Position numbers and translations under genes: made by a program. Shown here one piece after another: positions 16,677 through 23,900 of a DNA stretch of 27,839 bases. Source of the DNA: an uncultured Planctomycetaceae bacterium (GTDB taxonomy: Bacteria > Planctomycetota > Planctomycetia > Pirellulales > UBA1268); assembly GCA_937900985.1 (NCBI GenBank), contig CALCGM010000637.1:1-27839 (forward strand), in the 5' to 3' direction. The notes below the pieces were generated by a model. The model saw nothing but the letters and a program-made list of their open reading frames with translations. It was not told where the DNA came from and ran no database searches. Position 1 is the first letter of the stretch. Each line of letters starts with the position of its first letter.

Positions 16677-17456
16677 ATGTCCACCGCACGCAACACACGA
16701 GTGGAGCCTGAGACGAAGCCTGCTGCTGAGGATCGCTATGCCTGGCAGCAGGATGTCACGGGCTTTGGAGCCGAGGGACAGGCACGGCTGCGGGAGGCAA
16801 CGGTGCTCGTCTCGCGGGCGGGTGGCGTGGGTGGCACTGTCGCGGTCTACCTGGCTGCGGCGGGTGTGGGGCGGCTGGTGCTCGCCCATGCGGGGCCGCT
16901 GCGGCTGGATGATCTCAACCGGCAGATCCTGATGACCACAGCAGGCCTCGGTAGCCCCCGGGTCGACATCGCTGAGCAGACGCTCGCCTCGCTCAACCCT
17001 GAGGTTGCGGTGGAGACGGTGCCCGCCAACATCGATGCCGAGAATGCTGCCGCACTCGTGGACCGCTGCGATCTGGTGGTCTCGGCGGCGCCGCTGTTTT
17101 CGGAGCGACTCGCGATGAATGCAGCGGCGGTGGCCTCTGGCACGCCGCTGGTGGATGCGGCGATGTATGACATGGAAGCGCGGCTGTTTGTCCGCGAGAC
17201 CGCCAGCGACCCCTGCCTCGCCTGCCTCTATCCAGCCGATCCGCCCCAGTGGAAGCGGCGGTTTCCCGTCTTGGGGGCAGTCTCTGGCACGATCGGCGCA
17301 ATGGCCGCTGTGGCCGCGATCCAGGTGCTCACCGGCATGCCCCGGCCAGCTGCCGGCAGGCTGACGCATCTCGATTTCACCACTCTGACGCTCCGCCAGG
17401 TGGCGATAGCAAAGCGGGTGGGCTGCTGTGTCTGCGGGACAGCGAGGCCCGTGTGA
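16677..17456 (+). CDS. ThiF/MoeB-family E1-like adenylyltransferase
   Basis: The 259-residue protein belongs to the ThiF/MoeB/HesA family, which adenylates the C-terminal glycine of ubiquitin-like sulfur carriers; the probable partner is the carrier encoded just upstream. The nucleotide-binding loop is RAGGVGGTVAVYLAAAGVG (47-65). The arginine element LNRQIL (80-85) is present. Two zinc pairs appear as CLAC (180-183) and CCVCG (250-254). The family DCTDN segment, whose aspartate (MoeB D130) positions Mg-ATP, reads VVSAAPLFSER (134-144), so Ser and Ala replace the Asp-Cys pair. The body is otherwise full length for MoeB-like proteins. There is no rhodanese domain. The gene is the last of the operon; degraded, AT-richer DNA begins right after its stop. 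Confidence 0.85.
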   Translation: MSTARNTRVEPETKPAAEDRYAWQQDVTGFGAEGQARLREATVLVSRAGGVGGTVAVYLAAAGVGRLVLAHAGPLRLDDLNRQILMTTAGLGSPRVDIAEQTLASLNPEVAVETVPANIDAENAAALVDRCDLVVSAAPLFSERLAMNAAAVASGTPLVDAAMYDMEARLFVRETASDPCLACLYPADPPQWKRRFPVLGAVSGTIGAMAAVAAIQVLTGMPRPAAGRLTHLDFTTLTLRQVAIAKRVGCCVCGTARPV

Positions 17457-17684
17457 GGGCGCCGACCCGCGTGGATCCTGACCGACGAGAGATCGTCGTC
17501 TGGGAGGCGAAGGGCACCAAGAAGCGAGTCAGCGTGGTTCCGCAGTGCCTGGCGTCCGACCTGGCCGCCTCGCTGAGGACATGGCAGGCAAAGCATGCCC
17601 GCGAAGTGGAGCGTGGTGGACGACCGCGATCGCGTTGACGGTAAGCACGACCGGCACCACGTCCACGAGGGCCCTACTCTTTGA
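17457..17684 (+). pseudogene. IntI-like tyrosine recombinase fragment, frameshifted
   Basis: Frame +2 (codons ending at TGA 17636-17638) encodes VDPDRREIVVWEAKGTKKRV followed by SVVPQCLASDLAASL and a WQAKHAREVERGG segment. This pattern matches the middle of integron-type tyrosine recombinases, around the first catalytic arginine/lysine region (I-V-x-x-GKG-KDR-x-x-LP, then an L-x-x-H-x-x-D-L-x-x-G helix). Just after the stop, the next frame (from 17637) reads RHHVHEGPT, resembling the RRHHVHES segment characteristic of IntI, before another stop at 17682. Roughly 30 residues are missing between the two pieces. The N-terminal half and the catalytic HxLRH...Y box are absent. There is no start of its own, so this is a dead remnant. 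The assignment rests on motif reading only. Confidence 0.5.
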
Positions 17685-17685
17685 G

Positions 17686-17703
17686 GGTTCTGCCGACAGA
17701 ACC
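17686..17703. repeat. Perfect hairpin, 7-bp stem
   Basis: GGTTCTG-CCGA-CAGAACC forms a perfect 7-bp stem with a 4-nt loop just after the integrase remnant. No T-run follows, so it is not a standard intrinsic terminator. It competes with a longer pairing of TTCTGCCG (17688-17695) and CGGCAGAA (17720-17727). Confidence 0.55.
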
Positions 17704-17708
17704 ACGGA

Positions 17709-17720
17709 GTTCCGCGGAAC
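17709..17720. repeat. 12-bp perfect palindrome
   Basis: GTTCCGCGGAAC is a perfect palindrome about 100 bp upstream of the antitoxin start. It could be a protein-binding site or part of a recombination site; nothing in the sequence decides between these. Confidence 0.45.
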
Positions 17721-17761
17721 GGCAGAAATACGAGTTCGGCCGCTATGCTTACTTTCTCGTG

Positions 17762-17782
17762 CGGTCGTCGACCGATATATTT
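17762..17782 (+). promoter_or_regulatory. Probable promoter/operator of the toxin-antitoxin operon
   Basis: CGGTCG-T-CGACCG (17762-17774) is a perfect 6-bp inverted repeat around a single base. It is followed at once by TATATTT (17776-17782), a good -10-like element in an otherwise GC-rich setting. The placement, about 45 nt before the antitoxin ATG, fits an operator for the autorepression usual in toxin-antitoxin operons. The -35 box is weak; TTTCTC at 17753-17758 is a possibility. Confidence 0.4.
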
Positions 17783-17819
17783 ATGAGGAAGTGTGCCCCG
17801 GCTCCGGAGGACGTCATTG

Positions 17820-18041
17820 ATGAGCCTAACCTTATCGCAATTCGGCATCGACCGCCTCGACGCGCAGCAGCGAGTTGAGTTAATCGGTCTCATTTGGGAC
17901 AGCCTCCCCGACAATGCCCCCTGCGCACCCCCCGACTGGCATATCCAAGAATTGGAACGGAGAATCGCGGCCGCCGACGCCAACCCTGCGGCCGGTGAGC
18001 CTTGGGAGACCGTGTTAGCGCGATTGTCGAAGAGTTCATGA
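17820..18041 (+). CDS. Antitoxin, addiction module component family
   Basis: The 73-residue protein matches the addiction-module antitoxin family (TIGR02574/Unstab_antitox): FGIDRLDAQQRVELIGLIWDSL, a proline-rich stretch PDNAPCAPPDWHIQELERRI, then ANPAAGEPWETVLARL. The DRLxxxxRxELIxxIWDSL, PxWHxxELxRR and NPxAGxPWExVxAR signatures are all present. The ATG at 17820 is preceded by GGAGG (17806-17810) at 9 nt. The open frame reaches back to 17793, but without a ribosome binding site. The stop overlaps the toxin start (ATGA), the usual coupling that keeps antitoxin in excess. It should neutralise the downstream RelE/ParE-type toxin and probably repress the operon. Small toxin-antitoxin pairs are frequent integron cassettes. 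Confidence 0.85.
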   Translation: MSLTLSQFGIDRLDAQQRVELIGLIWDSLPDNAPCAPPDWHIQELERRIAAADANPAAGEPWETVLARLSKSS

Positions 18042-18334
18042 GTGTGCCCGTCGTCTTACGCCCGGAAGCCACAAAGGACACGGAAGAGGCAGTTGGCTAT
18101 TTCGACGCACTCCGACCTGGATTGGGGCAGGCCTTCTTGATTCAAGTTCAAGAGGTTCTGCTTCGGGTTTCAGGAATGCCCGAGGTTCATGGCGTCGTCT
18201 GGCGGAATGTACGTGCTGCGCGGCTGCGGCGGTTTACGTATGTCGTTTATTACCGTGTCCACAAAGATAGTGTGGAGGTGTTGGCCGTGATCCAGGGCAA
18301 CCGTGACGCTGCCGTCTGGCAGAACCGAGAGTGA
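18038..18334 (+). CDS. RelE/ParE-superfamily toxin
   Basis: The 98-residue basic protein belongs to the RelE/ParE toxin superfamily. It begins with VVLRPEATKDTEEAVGYFDALRPGLGQAF (split at residues 5-33), the family's two-helix start. It contains VRAARLRRFTYVVYYRV (66-82) and ends with VEVLAVIQGNRDAAVWQNR, which closely fits the family C-terminal pattern (VLAVxHGxRDPxxWxxR). Here the usual His is Gln and the usual Pro is Ala. Whether it cleaves mRNA (RelE) or inhibits gyrase (ParE) cannot be decided from sequence alone. The start codon overlaps the antitoxin stop by 4 nt. The gene is full length, so the pair may be active. Confidence 0.85.
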   Translation: MSVPVVLRPEATKDTEEAVGYFDALRPGLGQAFLIQVQEVLLRVSGMPEVHGVVWRNVRAARLRRFTYVVYYRVHKDSVEVLAVIQGNRDAAVWQNRE

Positions 18335-18346
18335 AAGCCCGAGTAG

Positions 18347-18440
18347 GCCGAACCAGGCGTTGGAGCAGACTCGCGACAGTGTCCTGCGGCATGGCGATTC
18401 GGTTGGTCGCGAGCTACTCAACTTTCTCGTCCTGCTCGGT
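18347..18440. other. attC-like imperfect palindrome (integron recombination site candidate)
   Basis: Beginning 12 nt after the toxin stop, GCCGAAC-CAGGC-GTTGGAGCAG-ACTCGCGAC (18347-18377) faces GTCGCGAGCTACTCAAC (18406-18422). Read as reverse complement, the second arm is GTTGAGTAGCTCGCGAC, which aligns to the first arm with two bases left unpaired on one side. Such extrahelical bases are the hallmark of folded attC sites. An outer pairing of GCCGAACCAGG (18347-18357) with CCTGCTCGGTT (18431-18441) is possible, but with mismatches and an 8-nt offset. The GTTRRRY core expected at the 3' end is therefore degenerate. About 28 nt separate the inner arms. The position directly after a cassette-like gene pair supports the reading. 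Confidence 0.5.
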
Positions 18441-18483
18441 TTTGGAAGCGCCATAGCAAGATGACTGAACCTGAGGTAATTAC

Positions 18484-19347
18484 GTGGACTACAGACTAGG
18501 CCGAACACAGCGGTACGTCTTGTTTCTTGTTGGTATATTACTCTTGGTTTTTTGCGCAACAGCGGCAATGAATGGCGGGCTTAAAGGCAAGGGAGGAGTT
18601 CCTGTTCCGCCTGGTGTCAATATTTTCGCCCTCGGATTTGGAGCAATTCTCGGCGGTGCAGCTATTTGGAGGTCTTGCTGCCCATCCATGGTCGTCTCGA
18701 CAAAACTGCCTCCTGCTCCTGAGCGTGTCGCCCACAACCAGGGAAATCTCGAATTCCAATTCTTGCTACGTCAGGACAGAGCTCGCGTCATTCTGGACGA
18801 AAGGGAAGATCGCATTCACTTTTTCAACGGCCACGTGCCCTTTGGGCTGCGAACGTCCGCCGCGGGAGGATTTTCTTGTACTACAAATGCGATAATGCGC
18901 GTCCATGACGCCCGTGTCGCTAACCTGGGGAGGTGCCTCACAATCGTAACCCGCACCGGAAAGTGCGTTGCGCCTAGGGGAGATAGCGATTACTCAAGTC
19001 TGTATCAGCGTTTGAAACTAGTTGTGCCCGAGAATCACCCCGGATATTTGATTCACGATCCGCGAATGCAGTATCCAATTGGTGCCGCGATTTCTGGGAG
19101 TGGAGTACTGGGACTTTTGGCGGGTTGTTGGATGATGCCGATGGGGGCAAACGATACGATGCTCTATTTTTTTGGGGCACTGATAGCGACGGTCGTGTGC
19201 GTCGCTCTCAGCGGCTGGTTTGGCTGTCAGGCGAGCCTCTCGGCGAGACCGGTGGCCCGCCTGATCGGCGTCGTGATCGCGGCCTTGATGACCTCGCGGG
19301 GGCCGACGACGGTGACCTTTGCTCGGGCGCGGGTGACGCCCGTGTAG
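18484..19347 (+). CDS. Orphan membrane protein with aberrant C-terminus
   Basis: This 287-residue protein was not assigned to a family. Hydrophobic segments lie at about 11-30 (YVLFLVGILLLVFCATAAM), 45-63 (VNIFALGFGAILGGAAIW), 198-215 and 222-243. A soluble domain lies between the second and third (about 65-190, with FQFLLRQDRARVILDERED and IHFFNGHVPFG). The GTG start is supported by GAGG (18473-18476) at 7 nt. Codon use and base composition are clearly AT-richer than the neighbours, indicating recent acquisition. From residue 248 the frame reads through the antisense of the last 40 codons of recD, so the native stop was probably lost at the insertion boundary near 19226. It lies after the attC-like site and may be a second, truncated cassette. 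Confidence 0.65.
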   Translation: MDYRLGRTQRYVLFLVGILLLVFCATAAMNGGLKGKGGVPVPPGVNIFALGFGAILGGAAIWRSCCPSMVVSTKLPPAPERVAHNQGNLEFQFLLRQDRARVILDEREDRIHFFNGHVPFGLRTSAAGGFSCTTNAIMRVHDARVANLGRCLTIVTRTGKCVAPRGDSDYSSLYQRLKLVVPENHPGYLIHDPRMQYPIGAAISGSGVLGLLAGCWMMPMGANDTMLYFFGALIATVVCVALSGWFGCQASLSARPVARLIGVVIAALMTSRGPTTVTFARARVTPV

Positions 19348-20906
19348 AGCAGCTCGCGGGTCACGATGCGGCTGGGCTGCTCGGGGAGCACGATCACGGC
19401 GTGGTCGTATTCGGAGCCCTGGCTCTTGTGAATCGTCAGGGCGTGGACCGTGGCGACATGCTCAAGGCGAGTGACCGGCACCCGCTGAACGTCGTCCGGC
19501 AGCCCGAAGAGGGCATCCATTCGCCTGCCCTGTGGCACGACCACACCCACGTCGCCATTGGCAAGGCCGAGGGCTCGGCTGTTGCGGGTGATCATCAGCG
19601 GACGGCCGACATACCAAGGCTCGCCTGGCGCAAGCATCAGCTGCCGCTCAACCCGGCTGTTCCAGGCCGCCACCCCCATCGCACCATCGCGGTGGCCGCA
19701 GAGGACCTGCAACTGGCTCTTCGTGGTGAGCACGTCGGCAGCTTCGCCGCGACGGGCAGCCTTCCGCAGGCTCTCCGCATGGCCGACCACCTCGGCGACC
19801 ACGGCGTCGAGCTGCGAGCGGTGGGCCGGATCGACCCAGGCCACCGAGCCTGAGCCCCCCGCCAGCACATCGAAGGCCTGATCGGGATCGCCGTCGCGAA
19901 TCGCTGCGGCGAGCTCGATGATCTCCGGCGACTCCGCGCGGTGAATCGTCGTTAGCGTTTCGATTGCTGCGTGCAGGGGCGACCCGCGATGGGCGCCGCT
20001 CCCAAACATCGCCAGGTCGCCAAGCACCGTGCCTGCATCCACGCTTGCCAGCTGATCGGGGTCGCCCACCAACCGCACCTGGGCGTCGGGATGCACCGCC
20101 GAGAGCAGCCGATGCATCAGGGCGCTGGAGAGCATTGAGGCCTCGTCGACAATCACCAGGTCGTAGGGCAGAGGATTGCCGGCGTGGTAGTGGTAGCGGT
20201 GGTGGCGGGATGGGTTGTAGCCGAGCAGCTTGTGGACGGTGCGGGCTGGCTCGGCAGTCACCGCCGCAAGCACATCAGCGGAGGCGCCTGCATCCTGGCA
20301 TCGCTTCCGCAGCACCTCGCTCATTCGCGCGGCGGCTTTGCCGGTGGGAGCAGCCAGGGCCAGTCGTGGACGAGGGGCACCGGCTGGCAGCGACGAGAAC
20401 GACGCCACCAGGTCGCGGGCCACCTTCGTGGTCTTGCCGGTGCCCGGGCCGCCCAGCAGGATCTGCAGCCGCCTTCCCGCGGCCCGCTCGCGGACGATGC
20501 GTGCGATTTCGGCCTCCTCGTCATACGAACGGCCGAGGTAGAGCCGGGCTCCATCGAGGATGAACGGCCGGCGGCTGCCGGGCGGGCCGACGAGCCGATC
20601 CGCGGCCGCGAGGGCCGTGGTCCATGGTGTGATCGTGGCTGGCCAGGAAGCCGGCTCTGCCCCACGAAGCTCGAGGCCGGCTGCCCACTCACCGATGCGG
20701 TTGAAATCGACGCAGGTGTGTCCATCGCGAACCGTCCGCATCGCCAGGCACATGCCGAGCAGGGCCAGCCGATCCGGCTCGGCAGCGCCGTCGCGGCCGG
20801 CCATCTCCACAAGCAGGCTGACCGCGGCGATGTCGTCGCGGCTGATCACACCGCTGCTCCGCTCGCGCTCGAGGGTGGACGTGATGGTGAAGGTTGGTGT
20901 GTTCAT
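19227..20906 (-). CDS. recD: RecD-like exodeoxyribonuclease V alpha subunit
   Basis: The 559-residue protein is the 5'-3' SF1B helicase of the RecBCD complex, which resects double-strand breaks for homologous recombination. Motifs: Walker A LLGGPGTGKTTKVA (150-163), motif Ia LAAPTGKAAARM (183-194), Walker B VIVDEASML (251-259), motif III RLVGDPDQLASVDAGTVL, motif V VHALTIHKSQGSEYDHAVIVLP and motif VI ELLYTGVTRARAKVTVVG. It is slightly shorter than E. coli RecD. The ATG at 20906 overlaps the recB stop (ATGA); an upstream in-frame extension to 20960 lies inside recB and is not likely. The C-terminus looks intact even though a foreign island abuts it. Confidence 0.9.
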   Translation of the reverse strand: MNTPTFTITSTLERERSSGVISRDDIAAVSLLVEMAGRDGAAEPDRLALLGMCLAMRTVRDGHTCVDFNRIGEWAAGLELRGAEPASWPATITPWTTALAAADRLVGPPGSRRPFILDGARLYLGRSYDEEAEIARIVRERAAGRRLQILLGGPGTGKTTKVARDLVASFSSLPAGAPRPRLALAAPTGKAAARMSEVLRKRCQDAGASADVLAAVTAEPARTVHKLLGYNPSRHHRYHYHAGNPLPYDLVIVDEASMLSSALMHRLLSAVHPDAQVRLVGDPDQLASVDAGTVLGDLAMFGSGAHRGSPLHAAIETLTTIHRAESPEIIELAAAIRDGDPDQAFDVLAGGSGSVAWVDPAHRSQLDAVVAEVVGHAESLRKAARRGEAADVLTTKSQLQVLCGHRDGAMGVAAWNSRVERQLMLAPGEPWYVGRPLMITRNSRALGLANGDVGVVVPQGRRMDALFGLPDDVQRVPVTRLEHVATVHALTIHKSQGSEYDHAVIVLPEQPSRIVTRELLYTGVTRARAKVTVVGPREVIKAAITTPIRRATGLAERLA

Positions 20907-23900
20907 CGGCCGGCTCCTGCCAAAGACGCACCTGCGAGCAGGTCGCTGAGCTGCTGCCACAGGCCGCGCGGTGGCTTCCAGAAGAAGACCCCGCTGCGAC
21001 GGCCTGCCTCGTCGGCTGGCGTGTCGCGGCCCTGCATGCCACGGATGAAGGCGTAGAGCACTCCGGTGATGCAGTCGTCGGGATCGGCCTCGGGAAGCCG
21101 CCAGCGGAGCAGCCGAAACAGCGCTGTGCCGTAGAGCAGGGCCTGGAGCGGATAGTGATGCTCGGCCATCGCGGCTGGGAGCACCGCGGCCGCATAGGCG
21201 GCGAGCGGATCGGCCATGCTGCTGCGGTGGAGCGTGTTGCTCTTGTAGTCGCAGACGAGCAGCTTTGGGGCGGCTGGCGGGCTGCCCGGGAGGCGGAAGA
21301 CCGCGTCGATGGAGCCGGTCAGCAGGCCGCCAATGGGCATGTCGAAGGCCGGGCTTGCGAGGGTGTCGGCGTAGGGCCGCAGCGGATCTTCGCTGGCCAG
21401 CGTGGCCTGCAGCAGTTCGCCGACCTGGCGTGCCCGGAGGTCCTTTGCGAGCGGGGCCAGCCCAAAGGAAAACTCAAGTTCCGGCAGGCGGTCGGCTGCC
21501 GCGATGTCGGCCAGGGTGATGTCGCCGAGCGGCTTCCCCAGCGGTGTCTCGAGGCTTCGGCAGAGGACCTCGACCAGCGGCTCTTTCCAGGCCCGCTGGC
21601 TGCGGCTGGTCACCTGCTCGTTGACGACCCGCTGCACCTCCTTGCGGAGTGGCCGCTGGGCCGTGTCGATGCGCTCGAAGATCGTATGGATCAGGCTTCC
21701 CATCGCCTTGCCGGCGGGAAAGTCGATCACGTCTCGGGCCGCCGCGGCTGGCACCGAGAGCTCGAGGTCTGGGGCGGCGGTCGCTGCTGCGGGCTCATCG
21801 TGGCCCGGCGTGTCTGCGGCGTCGAACGGCTGGCTGCCGCGGCCCCGCTGGGCGACAAGGCTCGAGAATGACACCCGGCGGAAGCTGCGGCGGACCGCGG
21901 GCGCTGGGGCGACCTCAAGGGCTGGCAGCATGGCCTGTGCGTTTGCTCGCGCTTTCTTTCGTTGGTAGCGGCTCCCGGGGGCGACCAGCGACATGCCCGC
22001 TGGCACCGGGAGGGTGGTCTCAAGCACGCTCGGCGTTGGGGGGGCTTTCTTCTTCGGAGTGTCGCGAGCCACGAGCAGGGTGAGGGCATGCTCGGCGCGG
22101 GTCGCGGCCACGTAGAGCAGCCGCTTGACTTCGTCTTCCTCAGCCGCCTGTCGCCTGGCCTTCGCGTGGGCCGAGGCCTCCCCGAGGGCAAAGCTGAGGT
22201 CGAGCGTGCGGGTGCCGTTTTCGTCGTAGAACACGACCGGCCTGCCCCCGCCTCCCCGGTCCTTCATCTGCCAGAGATCGGCGACGATCACGCAGGGAAA
22301 CTGCAGGCCCTTGGAGCCATGGACTGTGAGGATCTTGACCGCGTCGGCATCGCTTTCCACGCGACGGCTGACCAGCTCGTGGTTGTCGTCCATTGCCGCG
22401 AGGCGGGCGAAGATGGTCAGTGCCTCCTCGGGCGAGCACCCGCGACGCGGTCCGGCGGTATCGAGGACTTCGAAGATGTGCAGAAAGTCGGTGATGGTGC
22501 GTTCGCCCTGACGGCCCGCGGCGATCCGCTGCACGATCTCGCTGTCGGCCTCGATCACGGCAGCCAGGGCGGCAAGCCCCTTGGCCGTCATCAGAGAAGC
22601 CCAGCGATAGAGCACGTCCTGCACCCCGCCGACCACCTCGTCGGTCAGCGAGCCGACATCCGCAAGCGAGTGGCCGAAGAAGACGGTGGCTGCAACGCGA
22701 CGCACGCGGCCGGTGTTGGAGGGCTGCTCGATGGCCTCGAGCAGCGAGCGAATCTGCTCCGCCATGCCGCTGCGCATCACGCTCGAGGTGCCCCCCGTCA
22801 CGGCGGGAATACCCGCCTCGGAAAGCTGCCGCTGGATCAGCTGGCCAACGTTGCCGGACCGGACGAGCACGGCAATGTCTTTGGGCTCAACGTGTCGCTG
22901 CCTGATGCCGTTGCGGCCTTTCAGGGGGCCGTCGGCACAGTCAAGCCGGGCATCATCGAGGAGTGCGATCACCTGCCCGAGCACCGGCTTCGTCAGAGCC
23001 TGCTGATTGGTGGCTTCGCCAAGTTCGACAAAGGCGATGCTCGGCGAGCCGGTGATCTGCGATGCCTGGCGACCTGCCGGAGCGTCGACCTCGATGTAGC
23101 CGATGCCCTCACCAAACGTCTGGCCGGCAAAGCCGGCGTTGAGCCCATCGAGCAGCGGCTGATCGGAGCGGCGGTTCGTAGACAGGGTGCGGTGCGCCGT
23201 GGCCCCTTTGGCATAGGCGACATAGGCCCGCACGTCGGCGCCGCGAAACGCGTAGATCGACTGCTTGGGGTCACCAACGCTAACCAGCGCCCGGCCATCA
23301 CCACCGGGAAAGAGCTTCTTGAAGAAGGCCCACTGCAGGCGGTCGGTGTCTTGGGCCTCGTCGACGATCGCCAGCTGAAACCGCTGCATCAGGGCCAGCA
23401 GCAGGTCGCTCCGCTTTTCATCCGTGACGAGTTCGTAGGCGATCCGCAAGAGGTCGTTGTAGCCCGGCTGCGTGGCCGTGGCCGCCTGCACCCGTCGCAC
23501 ACACTCCCGCAGCAGAGCAGGCAGCTCCTCGAGCCGGGACCGCGCTGCATCATCGAGTGAGCTCGTGTCGCGGTCGATCCACGGCTCCAGGAAAGGGTCT
23601 TCCAAGAGCTTCGCGACGAGTGGACCGATGCGGCGCTCGTCCCACCGTGACGTTGTGCGGGCGTGGCTGACAACCACGTCGTTGACCACCTCTGCCAGCA
23701 GCCTGTCGGTCACCGAGGCATCGACCACGGTTGTGGCCTCGAGGCCTGCCGCCCGCAGCACTCGGCTGCAGACGCCGTGGATCGTGGAGATCGTCGCGGT
23801 GTCAAACTCAGCCAGGGCCCGCTCGAGCCGGGCGATCCGCTGGGCGACCGCGTCGGCGGTGCCCTCGCGGAGCCGCTCGACGATCACGTCTCCAGCGGCA

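Larger units (their letters stand above)
17457..19226. mobile_element. AT-richer insertion, probable integron remnant
   Basis: Between two conserved chromosomal blocks lies about 1.77 kb of different character. It contains a broken IntI-like recombinase fragment, a toxin-antitoxin pair, an attC-like folded site and an orphan membrane-protein gene. All are on the plus strand, in the order integrase then cassettes, as in the inverted-integrase integrons described from spirochaetes and planctomycetes. Base composition drops: 18481-18540 has 27 G/C of 60, against 45 of 60 for 16801-16860. The right edge coincides with the stop codon of recD. No flanking direct repeats were found by eye. The integron reading is an inference from these parts together. 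Confidence 0.5.

Noticed and set aside
17686..17703. Intrinsic terminator of the moeB operon
   Set aside because: The hairpin is perfect, but no T-run follows and it lies 230 nt past the moeB stop inside foreign DNA.
17545..17820. A 91-residue frame overlapping the integrase relic and antitoxin leader
   Set aside because: It has no ribosome binding site and no motif, and it spans the hairpins and probable promoter.
21962..23560. A 532-residue plus-strand frame inside recB
   Set aside because: It is antisense to conserved helicase motifs of recB and has no motifs of its own.
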